Assembly: GCA_012656075.1 (NCBI GenBank) | Contig: JAAKBF010000076.1 | Location: 186,001 to 250,000 of the forward strand | DNA: 64,000 nt | Direction: 5' to 3' | DNA from: Phytophthora hibernalis | Taxonomy: Eukaryota > Oomycota > Peronosporomycetes > Peronosporales > Peronosporaceae | Shown: positions 1-8,789 of the stretch, piece after piece | Layout: each line of letters starts with the position of its first letter | Numbering within the stretch: the first letter of the stretch is position 1 | Made by a program: the position numbers and the translations under genes | Notes under the pieces: generated by a model | Databases searched by the model: none | Seen by the model: the letters and a program-made list of their open reading frames with translations, nothing else | Told to the model about the DNA's origin: nothing

Positions 1-339
1 TCATGGATCAACATGGAATCCCATGTCGGCACATCATCGCGGTGTTAGTGAAAAGAAGAAGCTGAACTCGGTTTTTCGCGCTTTGCGCAATGCTACCAAG
101 TTCATTGGTACTACGAGGCGTTCAATACAGCAAGTATTGAAATGCCGTTGCTGCAAGATGTGGAGGACGAGGAGCTACAGCCTGCGGAGTGCGCTGTGAG
201 ACGTGGAAAGAAGCGCAAGAAGCGATTGCAAAGTCGTGGAGAGAACACCTCGAAGCGGGTTCGTAGATGCAAGAACTGCCATGAAACGGGTCACAATCGG
301 CGCACATGCACGAACCCCACGGTCGTAGTGACCGAGTGA
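1..339 (+). pseudogene. C-terminal relic of a MULE (Mutator-like) transposase, frameshifted
   Basis: The window opens inside a Mutator-like transposase. Bases 15-47 read GIPCRHIIAVL, the CxH part of a SWIM zinc finger, in one frame. From base 52 a different frame continues, and 268-309 encode a CCHC zinc knuckle (CKNCHETGHNRRTC) after a basic KKRKKR stretch. SWIM followed by a CCHC knuckle is the usual end of MULE transposases. The two parts lie in different frames with stops at 46-51 between them, so the copy is dead. The DDE core would lie to the left, outside the window. MULE identity is inferred from domain order. Confidence 0.62.
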
Positions 340-980
340 CCACACCGTCCGCGAGCGTAAAGCTACCAAGGTAGAAGAAGCAGAGCCTACATACGTCCCG
401 AAGTGTACCCAAACAGTAGCAGCGGAGCTTACGTGCTTCACCACAATGCATTGCTTGAAGACCCTGTTAAATATCAGTTAAGATAAAAAGCACCTTTTAA
501 CGACGATCGCGCCTTTCAGAAAATGGTGGTAATCATGAGCATCTTTTAGAGAATGCCAATGTATCGACGACTGCGTACGGGACAAAGGGGTGATCAAGGA
601 GTGCTATGGACGACGTTGAGGGGGAAGTGTGATGATGGTATACAAAAGCATACCCTGATCCAGCTCATCCAACCTGCAGCCGTGAGGATTGGAGCCGATC
701 GCTATCAAACTATAGTGAAGCCGGTCAGCTGCATCTTTCCCGAGATACCCAAGTCCGGCAACCTGGACGCAAGCAGCACGGGAGTTGTTCTAAACGATTG
801 CGCCCGTGGCGCAATCAATACTAGCCCCAACAGCGGCTTCCCTGGACAGCCACGACGACGGGATGAAGCGCGACAAGCAAGAGTAGATAGATCACTTTGC
901 AATTTGCACTAAGCAAGCAACAGCAACAAATACGCGTTGGCTTACGGGAGTTCCAGCTCCCAAATCGCGAGCACGTCACA
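340..980. other. Stretch without recognisable gene
   Basis: No convincing coding sequence or repeat structure was found. The open frames here are short, overlap on both strands and resemble nothing known to me. Confidence 0.5.
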
Positions 981-1497
981 GTGGGAAATGTTACTGCGCT
1001 GGAGGTGTTGTCGACAGAGTAGCTGCTCGGCGTTTGTGGTGACGCTGAATTTGTCGCGTCGGCACTCCACGATAGTGATGACACCACCTAGGATAGAAGC
1101 AGCGTAGCACGAAGACCCTTTGGCGGTGTTCACGACAACCGACACAACGGCTGCAATTCGATCGGTGATCTTCATGCTGACAGAACACCCCGATGTGGAA
1201 ACGAAGGTTTTCTCAGGCCTTCGGACTCTGCAGGAGCTGCTACGGAAACAGCAACGTGAGGAGCAGGAAGCGGTGTGGGTGCGGACATCGACCCGAAGCC
1301 TTTTAGTATGTAATATTAGGTGCTAAACAAGTATGATAGTGTATACTAAAAAATCCCATCGAGCATAAGGTTTGAAGTTTGACAGGTATTAATTAAGCCC
1401 CAAGCCTTACTACCGAGTCGGTGGATTGATAATTGATTAACTACACCAGGATATTAGACAACAGAGGTATTAAGTTGGCCAGGGTTCTCTGTATACA
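981..1497 (+). repeat. Dispersed repeat, copy 1, carrying an ARM-like coding fragment
   Basis: About 515 bp here reappear inverted at 41790-42319 with high similarity, from a shared start GTGGGAAATGTTACTGC to a shared end around GGTATTAAGTTGGCCAGGG. The last ~40 bp occur a third time at 49287-49325. Plus-strand bases 1120-1314 encode a helical stretch (AIRSVIFMLTEHPDVETK, then LRTLQELLRK) that resembles one armadillo repeat. The fragment is not a whole gene and has stops on both sides. It looks like a gene fragment spread with a repeat; the carrier type is unknown. Confidence 0.55.
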
Positions 1498-1786
1498 ATA
1501 CCGTTCCGAACAGTGTATCACCCGAATAGTACACCGGTACTATTCCAAGTACTTAAAAAGTACTACATGTATACTAAACTATCTGTAACGGTCTCAGTTA
1601 ACATGTTAGACAACAACTTGTCGCTAAGTAGTTATTGCACTCTCAAGTGCCAACTCCACCGGCTGGCGGCAAAGTAGGCTATAAAATGGCGTGTGTCAAT
1701 AAATGGCACATTTTGCCAACGTGCTGGTGAACCTTTTCCAGCACTCCCCAAGGCATCCACACCGGTAACAGCGGCTACACAGACAA

Positions 1787-1906
1787 ATGCTGCGATCGGT
1801 GCTGCTAGAAGTGCTACAAGACGGCGTGGTGGAGGTGTTAGCCGCTGAATTTCTATTTGAATCGATTCTAGATGAGGAGGTGCAGGCGACCTTCTTCGGG
1901 TGGTAG
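1787..1906 (+). CDS. Short ORF of unknown function (39 aa)
   Basis: ATG at 1787 opens 39 codons ending TAG at 1904-1906. The peptide is rich in Leu, Val and Glu (for example LLEVLQDGVVEVLAAEFLFE), as expected for a piece of an amphipathic helical protein. The frame has a stop shortly upstream and no recognisable neighbour. It is most likely a remnant of a larger decayed gene; I do not recognise it. Confidence 0.2.
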   Translation: MLRSVLLEVLQDGVVEVLAAEFLFESILDEEVQATFFGW

Positions 1907-2283
1907 AATCCCTTATCGTTGTTGCCGTGTGCGGCAGCACTGCTCGACTTCAACAAAAATCCCGACAAAGTTGTTGACTTTTATGTCGGAATCGGCAAAA
2001 ACCGGTGGATAGCCGGAAAAAATAGACGTTTGGCAAATTGGCAAATTCAAATGTTGCCAATTTGCCAACCTTCTAGAGTGAAGATGCATCTCCACCGGTT
2101 ATCAAGCGTAAATGACTGCGAATTGACCCAATTTGACTACTTTTGGTCGAACGTACCCTTATTTAACTGTCACTGGTACATGCAATCTACCTCTACAATA
2201 AATGCTCGCCCGAAATCTTACTACCCCTATAATATAATATCCTGCCAAATTGTATACCTTGACACATTTTAAGGGTATACTAA

Positions 2284-2314
2284 TACATGTACAGATGTGA
2301 CATCTGTACATGTA
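2284..2314. repeat. 31-bp palindrome with single-base centre
   Basis: Two perfect 15-base arms (TACATGTACAGATGT and its reverse complement) surround one central G at 2299. The following ~33 bases (TGTATTTGTTTTGGCACGAT and on, to about 2343) recur at 6259-6292, so the palindrome sits at the edge of a dispersed repeat. Confidence 0.7.
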
Positions 2315-2376
2315 TTTGTTTTGGCACGATAATACAGCGTGATGTGAAGTCGCCCATGAGGTGAACAAGGACTGAA

Positions 2377-2862
2377 CTAACTCATCCAAAAATTCGGCAG
2401 AATCACCGTGAGGAATGGGGAAAGTGACAGCCACTCGATACTGTACTGGCGAACCAGAAAATGTACTGCCACACAAAAGTCTTGGGATAACACACAGTGG
2501 GTGGGCGACGTGGTTGGGCATAGCACCAACCTAACACTGCCCCGGAGCGCGTTCGGCATTCGCTGCACGACGGTCTTCTCGATTATTTGGTTACTGCTCT
2601 CAGCATCAGGATATTTAGTCCACTCAATTGCCCAGTTTCTGGAGAGGGGTGGTGGCACGCAAGATCGCAGCGTCACGGCGAAGGCAGAGGCCCCGAAAGC
2701 GTGAGGGTAATACGTGAGGCCGCAGGTTCTATCTCCATGTCGCGAGTGAAGCGAAGCGGGGCGCCGGAGTGGCGCCCCCGCCACCCGGCGCCCAGCCAAG
2801 CGTAGCGCGGCTGGTCATTAACGATAATATTCTTAGTTAATCACCTTTGATTAATGATATGA
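2377..2862. other. Unidentified stretch with a GC-rich hairpin
   Basis: A 140-codon minus-strand frame (2377-2799) is open but unlike any family I know and overlaps a second open frame, so I do not call it a gene. At 2758-2778 eight-base arms GGGGCGCC/GGCGCCCC enclose a 5-base loop, followed by a very GC-rich tail to about 2812 and then AT-rich sequence. Confidence 0.35.
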
Positions 2863-2869
2863 CACACTT

Positions 2870-3356
2870 GGCGACGACCCGGGTCACCGCAAACAAAAAG
2901 AAGAAAATTTGAATTAATTATTTTTATAGCATTAGTAACTTCCACTTCTTCAGTGTGCCGCCGAGATGGCAGATCCACTCCAACATATACAGTAACGCTC
3001 TGGAGGTGCTGGAGGTTCAGTATAGATGACACCAAGCAGATGTCCATCAGTCCGAGTGCGTATAATTGCCCTTAACTGTGCCAAGGGGAAGAAGTTGTTG
3101 ACCGACTACATGCAACCTTTAAGACGTTGGATTCTAGATAGGGAGGGCCTGAACACAACCAAGCTGATGTCGGTGGCTCTCGGGTTACTGCAAGATAGGT
3201 CCGGGCCATATTTGGCGTAAGAGGTTCCTGACTCAAGTTGGCCATACCGGTGCATGTAGTAGTTTGATAGGCTACCTACGTAATTTCATTTGAATAATCA
3301 TGCATCATGATAGGATTTACGAGGCCCAGGTTGTTTTGGTGACCCGGGTCGTCGCC
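2870..3356. mobile_element. Possible MITE with 19-bp terminal inverted repeats
   Basis: Bases 2870-2888 (GGCGACGACCCGGGTCACC) are exactly inverted at 3338-3356, and similarity continues a few bases inward (AAACAA / TTGTTT). The 487-bp interior has no recognisable transposase. The TIR contains the self-complementary core GACCCGGGTC, which weakens the evidence a little. No clear target-site duplication was seen, so the superfamily is unknown. Confidence 0.4.
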
Positions 3357-3367
3357 AGACGTTTCGT

Positions 3368-3393
3368 AAAAAGATTGTTATAACAATCTTTTT
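3368..3393. repeat. Perfect 26-bp palindrome
   Basis: AAAAAGATTGTTA is followed directly by its reverse complement TAACAATCTTTTT, centre between 3380 and 3381. It lies 11 bases beyond the right inverted repeat of the 2870-3356 element and may be part of a larger repeat end. Confidence 0.75.
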
Positions 3394-3843
3394 TGTTTAT
3401 GAGGCATATTTGACTTATTTAATACCTTTGTAAAGGCCGCACTACTGTGCCCGACACATTGGTTTTTTGAAATCGTCTGAGTCGACGGCCGGATAAATTT
3501 ACGTTAGAAATACTGCTGGAACCAATAAAAATCCTTGCGAGGCATGAACACTACGCGCTCCGCGCTCGCTATAATAGGTGTTACCCTGTTCGCGCGGTGT
3601 TCGACTCGCTTGTGCAGCCTTCGGACTCAAGTACATGTATACATGTACAAGGGGGATGCTCTAGTCGGGGAACGCAGTCACTCTCATTTGTTTATGATAC
3701 ATGTATTACAGTATGGTTCGGTTTCCCTGAGGGCGTGAGCTACACACCATAAAACGTTCAAACTATCCCGTCGATAGAACTGCCAGGATCGCGCCTTGAG
3801 AAATGTCGATGTGACAACCACTCGAGAGGAACCACCGACAACG

Positions 3844-3850
3844 TCATTCC
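3844..3850 (+). promoter_or_regulatory. Candidate oomycete initiator (Inr) upstream of the effector
   Basis: TCATTCC at 3844-3850 matches the oomycete Inr core (TCAYTYY) and lies 46 bases before the effector ATG at 3897, a normal distance for this group. The match is short, so it is suggestive only. Confidence 0.35.
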
Positions 3851-3896
3851 TCGATCGGCAGCAGCATTCGGAAGTCTCAAGAACCGTCGGACAGTT

Positions 3897-4547
3897 ATGG
3901 GACTGCATCACTTGCTGCTCGTAGTGTTCGTGTTCAGCTTCGGTGTTCAAATCGAGGCTGTCCCCAAGTCACTTGACGCGACTAAGACACTCACAGATGA
4001 CCACATTCACGATCCCACCATGAGGTTACTGACTCAGTCTCTCAGTCTGAGAGGGCAAGCCAAGTCCGTTGAGCGCACAGAAACCCTGTTTAACGTGGAA
4101 GAGGAGCGGTTTGGCGTGAAAGATGCGGCAACGATGCTGTCGAAGGGTGTGGAGATGAAAGCGAAAATAAAGTATTGGTTGTTCCGAGGAATTACTCCTG
4201 AGAACATCCTCGATAAGTTGAAGGTCACGAGTGCCACCGACAAGAACTACAAGTACTTTTCCAAGTACTTCTTCAATTATTACGGCAAAAATCCTAACGC
4301 TCGGCCATCAGATTTACCGCCACATACAACGCACGATATTACGATGACCCGACTCAAGAATTGGCTCAAGCAATCGCGAACTCCGCCGCAAGTTTTCAAG
4401 GATTTAGGATGCACAAAAACCGTTGCATCTGCACTTGACCAACAAAAACTCGCGTACTATCAACTGTATGAAACCATGTGGAAAGCGTTGCAAGTCAAAC
4501 TTTCGGAAGGCCCAGGAGATCTTAAGATATTACGGCCAGGACCATAG
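3897..4547 (+). CDS. Secreted RxLR-type effector with degenerate LSLR...EEER motif
   Basis: Predicted secreted effector of 216 residues, of the kind oomycetes deliver into host plant cells. Residues 1-21 form a signal peptide (hydrophobic LLLVVFVFSF, likely cleavage after IEA). LSLR at 49-52 sits where the RxLR motif belongs, with the first Arg changed to Leu, and EEER at 68-71 is a good dEER motif. The C-terminal part has WY-like sequence: YWLFRGITPENILDKL (about 93-108), an aromatic run ending YFFNYYG (about 124-130), then RLKNWLKQSRTPPQVFKDLG. The frame is intact, and the ATG is the first one before the signal peptide. A decayed copy of the last module follows directly (4548-4720). Host target and activity cannot be read from the sequence. 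Confidence 0.85.
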   Translation: MGLHHLLLVVFVFSFGVQIEAVPKSLDATKTLTDDHIHDPTMRLLTQSLSLRGQAKSVERTETLFNVEEERFGVKDAATMLSKGVEMKAKIKYWLFRGITPENILDKLKVTSATDKNYKYFSKYFFNYYGKNPNARPSDLPPHTTHDITMTRLKNWLKQSRTPPQVFKDLGCTKTVASALDQQKLAYYQLYETMWKALQVKLSEGPGDLKILRPGP

Positions 4548-4720
4548 CGTTCGGCCATCGAATCTACCACCGCGACACACGATATTATGATGACACGAAT
4601 CAAATCAAGAAGACGCGACTCGCACATGGCAAGTTTTCAACGAGTTTGGATTCACAGGGGTTGCATCTGCGCGTAGGCTGCAAAACTACGAGCGCAAATT
4701 CCAACGCCTCTGGATGACGT
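4548..4720 (+). pseudogene. Decayed duplicate of the effector's C-terminal WY-like module
   Basis: Directly after the effector stop, bases from about 4551 resemble 4300-4490 of the effector: TTCGGCCATCGAATCTACC parallels the codons for ARPSDLP, ACACACGATATT parallels THDI, and GGGGTTGCATCTGCG parallels VASA. The similarity continues in more than one frame to about 4718, where a Trp codon parallels the effector's ETMW. This is a partial tandem duplication that lost its frame through indels. It suggests that the ancestor either had one more module or gained one that decayed. Confidence 0.6.
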
Positions 4721-4743
4721 CATGGCCATTTTCGACTACCTCG

Positions 4744-5148
4744 TCACGGAAGAGAAGGTCTCATCATTTTAGCTGGCGACTGCGCTGGTGGGGGCTTGGT
4801 GCTCGCCACGTTGCTGAGACTTCGCCACACGCGTCGGGAAATGTCTCTGGCTGCGCTCTGCAACTGCCCGTACGCAGACCACTGCTCCATCTCCAAGTCC
4901 AAGCTGGACGCAATCTGAGACTTCTGCGTGCAGGAGACTCCGTGCGCCACGTGGCAAGGGGATCCATGCTGCACACGGATCTGCGCGAACTGCTGCCGCT
5001 CTTCATCCAGGTCGCCGAGCTCGCGGCCGAACGAATCGCTGCAATTGCAGATTCTGGACGCCTTGACGCTGTTAGAGGCCCCCAGGCAGAAGGTGAGAAG
5101 GAAGAAGATGAAGATATGAGTAACGGATTTAGACAGAAGAGTGATCAT
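4744..5148 (-). CDS. Possible small secreted Cys-containing protein
   Basis: A 134-residue minus-strand frame begins with a signal-peptide-like segment (THIFIFFLLTFCLGAS, about 10-25). Four Cys follow in the presumed mature part at about 34, 36, 55 and 63 (CNC ... PCHVAHGVSC). No known domain is recognised. A longer open frame exists on the plus strand over the same bases, so the call rests only on the N-terminal hydrophobic segment and the Cys pattern. It could be a minor effector gene or a chance frame. Confidence 0.35.
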   Translation of the reverse strand: MITLLSKSVTHIFIFFLLTFCLGASNSVKASRICNCSDSFGRELGDLDEERQQFAQIRVQHGSPCHVAHGVSCTQKSQIASSLDLEMEQWSAYGQLQSAARDISRRVWRSLSNVASTKPPPAQSPAKMMRPSLP

Positions 5149-5574
5149 GAGAGCATGGCGACGGAGGGAGAGAAGAATGAAGAGAGTGAAAAGAAGCGCA
5201 CGAAGAGAGATGCCATTAATGCCTACAACCAGGTGTCAGCACTACTCTCGAGGTCGGTACACGCCAGAGGACCTTTTGTCGAGTATGGATGATATTAACG
5301 AAGAGGAAGCGGCTGAAGCGTGCAGCAAGGTACTTGCAGTAAGGATGTTAAGTCAGAACCAGTTATATCTGCTAAGCCGCGCAGCAGTTCACGAACGGAA
5401 AAAACTGTTACGATGAAGAAGGAATCGAGCCCTTCGACTAAGTCGAAACCTGAACCTAAACTGGTGAAGCGCCTCGATCAGTACCACCACGGATGAACCA
5501 ATGTACTATATCGGTAGTAGTCGGAAGACGAAGATATGCTTGATTGCTGTCGTAGCCATGTTTTTGGTATTATT
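5149..5574. other. Possible coding remnant, unidentified
   Basis: Two plus-strand frames carry plausible helical sequence (NAYNQVSALLSR ending near 5255; PEDLLSSMDDINEEEAAEA at about 5266-5320) but in different frames. This may be one decayed gene. I do not recognise it. Confidence 0.2.
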
Positions 5575-6092
5575 TCACGGGAAAAACGTTAAGCAGGTAC
5601 TTCGAACTACAGTACATGTATTCCCAGTGTAAGTGGCAGACGATCTAGCTTTGCATAAATTGTCGGGTACCATGTATTGGAGTACAGTATTGAAACACCG
5701 TGGTACGTTTACATGTACTGTACGGTGATATTGAATATTTCTGATCAGATCGTTCACGATGGCCTCAGGAAATTTAGATCTCAAGACTATGGATGCTCCT
5801 TCAAAATGAGATGACAACTGGTTATTGCGCGAAGTTAGACCCACAAACAATGTTCCTTTGTCTGCAGCACTCAGCGGTCGAAAGGGTGCCTTGTAAAACT
5901 TGAGATTTTGCGTATGTTTTCGTCTGCTTCCTCTCTCCCAAGGTACCGGCAAAACTGGCAGCGAGCGGAGAAGAAAACACCATGAGTATCTCTCATCGCG
6001 AAGGCTAGTCCATACTCAATCGCGTGGACAGGCTGGAACGGTGTCATGCGCGAGTGGGGTTTGCTGCAGACGCTCGGCTTGAGTTTGCTCAT
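5575..6092 (-). pseudogene. Decayed zinc-finger (BED-like) gene of an oomycete repeat family
   Basis: The minus strand from 6092 reads a CQFCRYLGREE motif, a CxxC finger half, after RDTHGVFFSAR. In another frame KFYKAPFRPLS follows, with SSHFEG and IVNDLI further on. An FC-GREE finger followed by an APFR segment is a pattern I associate with a multicopy oomycete family. The two halves lie in different frames, so at least one frameshift is present. Family membership is from memory of the pattern and should be treated as tentative; the transposon link is inference. Confidence 0.35.
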
Positions 6093-6298
6093 TGCGCCAT
6101 TGTTTTCCGATACTGAAAAGTCAGCTAATTTCGGCCTGTTATTATTGCGAAGTGCCGGTATTAATAAGGTCTGCTGTACATGGTTTGCAGTATTGAAATT
6201 GAAACGCCGTGGTGCGTATATGCAGTACTGTATTGATTGCTACTGGTGTAGGACATCTGTATTTGTTTTGGCACGATAATACAGCGTGATGTTGAGGG

Positions 6299-6710
6299 CA
6301 GGGCTCCCGATTATGGCATGGTCTTTTCAATAATTTCTTATGAAACCATAAATATATTTATTTCAGCCAACCATGAAGACCATAACATAATTTATTTAGG
6401 ACACCCCACCACATAACTTATGGCGCCCAGTCTTCGTCCTAATAAAGTCGTTCAAGCTGTCAAATCCGTTGTCAAAAGAGTTTCTGAGCGAGGCGCTACG
6501 GAGTATGTGCTTGTACTCCCCACACAAACATCTCCACAGTTAGATTTTCATGTTTTTGTAGGTGCAATGTAACGTCAACTAGCGCTTCATTATTTATTGT
6601 TCACTGCAGTAAGATGACATAATTTATGTATCGATTTCAGATTCCTCATGCCATTATTTATGTCGGAGGAGGCCTCCTCATAAATAAAAATGCCATAATC
6701 AGGAGCCCTG
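6299..6710. mobile_element. Non-autonomous hAT element (MITE) with 8-bp target duplication
   Basis: The 412-bp element has terminal inverted repeats CAGGGCTCCYGATTATGGCA (left 6299-6318, right complement 6691-6710) with one mismatch. It is flanked by exact 8-bp direct repeats GTTGAGGG at 6291-6298 and 6711-6718. An 8-bp duplication and ends starting CAGGG are typical of the hAT superfamily. No transposase is encoded. Inside are several ATAATTTAT/ATAAATTATG-type AT motifs near both ends and a 50-codon ORF (6420-6572). It inserted at the edge of the repeat shared with 2311-2343. Confidence 0.85.
6420..6572 (+). CDS. 50-aa ORF inside the hAT MITE
   Basis: ATG at 6420 opens 50 codons ending TAA at 6570-6572, with an in-frame stop two codons upstream. 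The peptide (RPNKVVQAVKSVVKRVSERG near the start, FHVFVG near the end) is less AT-rich than the surrounding element and reads like real protein. It could be a captured host exon or a remnant of an ancestral transposase. I do not recognise it. Confidence 0.25.
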   Translation: MAPSLRPNKVVQAVKSVVKRVSERGATEYVLVLPTQTSPQLDFHVFVGAM

Positions 6711-6718
6711 GTTGAGGG

Positions 6719-7738
6719 TACCGGTATTTCCCAAAAGGTGGACTTACACTTTACCAAAAGGTGGATCTACCTAAAGCTACTTTGAGAAATTATTAATCAG
6801 CTTTGAATAAAGATATTCCAGTTTTTAATCACTGTGAGTGGATCACAATTCAGGGTATAACGGCCTAGAGGATCGTCTGTACCGTACCGTATTTGTTTCT
6901 ATTACACCATACAATACATGTATAATACATGTACCGTATATATTTCTACGACACCTAGTGTACTCCGCAGACATTGTGCATTTTACTACACACTAACTGT
7001 AGGTGGTGTTTCTAAATGCGTTAGTCTGTTTGTGCTTCACACATATCCAAACAACAGCTACGATATGGTCTTTGCTATGGGTGGTGCGCTTGTATGCCGC
7101 TTGTAAATCGAGAAATACAGAAGGAATACGCGCAAGCTAGAGGAATTGACATGACTGGTGGCAGTGCACGGGCCCTTTCCATTTGGTCAAATGAAAACTG
7201 CCTAGCTCCACATATATGTTGGTCAGATTTCCTAAACAATTTGCAAACAGTAGTGTTGGCAGTATAGTTACCGTGTGTGCAAACACAAATCTAACCGGAG
7301 ACGTTCCTGTCTTTTGTTTGCTACTGCTTATTACCTTTACGGTCGCGCAGATATTATATCAGCCTTGTGAGTTCCATTCCTACAAATCCATTCTCGTGTC
7401 TAAAGTGCACTTCAAGATGAACAACCTATCAAAAATAAACATGTGTTCCCTAGCAGGTCAGTCGTGAAATGTGTGATGTTAGTAGGGTCACCGCTGATAA
7501 TCAGCCCTTACCAGTAACTCTCCAGTAGAAGAGTGTTATACTGAAACACTGTAAGCTTATCTTTTAGGGTCAATTCCACTGAAGGTTTAGGTGGGGTAAT
7601 AACACCAATGAAATGGCCTTCCACACTGAAACAGACTGGTCCTTTTATAAGCAAACGCGAGCAGCAATAAACGGCTAAAGTATATTGGGCGCTACCGGGA
7701 TGAAGTACGGTTCTATTACTGGTGTTTGTGGAGTATAT
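6719..7738. other. AT-rich intergenic stretch
   Basis: No supported gene. A near-duplicate phrase CCAAAAGGTGGA occurs at about 6733 and 6759. An open frame at 7216-7467 has a hydrophobic middle but no recognisable features. Confidence 0.4.
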
Positions 7739-7922
7739 TGTATCCGATTATACAGGGACTAAACTACAGAAGGTATTGCAGTACAGTTAAGGACATAATA
7801 GTATAGCACAGATGTAGGGTAGTTGTGGAAGCTTCTATAACAAAGCTTCCATCTGCCTGAACTGCGGGGGCGGTCACTCTTGGTTTTGACCCGCCATCCC
7901 CAGACCTTCCTCTACTTTGATA
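7739..7922 (+). repeat. Left (5') LTR of the chimeric Gypsy element
   Basis: 184 bp starting TGTATCCGATTATACAGGG and ending CTACTTTGATA, nearly the same as 14502-14683. It contains the hairpin-like GAAGCTTC...GAAGCTT...CTTCC motif and GAACTGCGGGGGCGGTCACT. Related sequence forms a solo LTR on the minus strand at 21824-22034. Confidence 0.85.
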
Positions 7923-7963
7923 TACTGGTAGCCCTTGTTGGTCCCAGCAACCTTAAGAAGCCC

Positions 7964-8789
7964 ATGCCGACCATCGCCCAGCTACGGGCTGAGGTCGATC
8001 GGCTGAACCAAGTGATGGCAGGGCGCACGAGAGTACCAAGCAACCTGCCCAAGGTCACCGGCAAGAGAGGGAAGACGTTCTTGAATGGCTGTTCCAGATT
8101 AAGAACGCGTGCCGCATCAACGGGATTCTGATCGAGGATTCAAACACACGCTTACCAGGGATCGCCGGGTCGGCTATGGAAAATCCAGCCTCGGCGTGGT
8201 TCCTGCACTGGAGTTCGACGACGAGAAGTGATGAGCATACGTGGGGATTTTCCGAGAGCATGTGCTCCAACACATTGAAGCGTCGAATTACCAAGCCGTT
8301 CTGCGAGAGACGCTTCAACGTCTCAAACAGACAGCGGACATCGAGACGTACAACGGCGAGTACTCAGCTCTCATCTTCCGTGTGGAAGGCATGAGCATGC
8401 TCGACCAGGTACTGGGCTACGCGAACGGGCTCAAGCCTCGCACGCGCAGCTACGTCAAGCTCGAGAACCCAGAGACGCTGAGCGACGCTATGGATTTAGC
8501 GGTCAAGTACGAGATGACCCACTTCGTCGAGGAAGTGCGCGATCGTCCCTCCAACCGAGACAAGAAGTTTTCATCGTCCAGCGAGTCCCAAGGTCAGGGC
8601 AAACCCTTCAAGGGAAGCCGTTCCGAGGAAAGGGCCGCTTCAAACCAAAGGAGGAGTCCACGCGCACCGAAGGGCGTACCTGTTTCTTTTGCAAGAAGCC
8701 GGGTCACATCAAGGCTAACTATTTCGCATGGAAGAAGGACCAAGCCAAGCAAGGAAACGAGCAACCACGTCAGTGAAGGAGGGTCCTGA
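7964..8789 (+). pseudogene. Gypsy gag, frameshifted, zinc knuckle damaged
   Basis: Starting at ATG 7964 (MPTIAQLRAEVDRLNQVM, a coiled-coil-like start), the capsid region passes through three frames: about 7964-8080, then 8078-8260 (LEWLFQIKNACRINGI), then 8241-8620 (EGMSMLDQVLGYANGLKPR). The nucleocapsid finger at 8681-8722 reads CFFCKKPGHIKANY: the last Cys of the CCHC knuckle is Tyr (TAT instead of TGT). It would package RNA in virus-like particles. At least two indels make it non-functional. Confidence 0.75.

Noticed and set aside
4714..5292. 192-codon plus-strand open frame
   Set aside because: Composition is Arg/Ser-rich without motifs, and the opposite strand has a signal-peptide-like start; neither is certain, and I kept only the minus-strand frame at low confidence.
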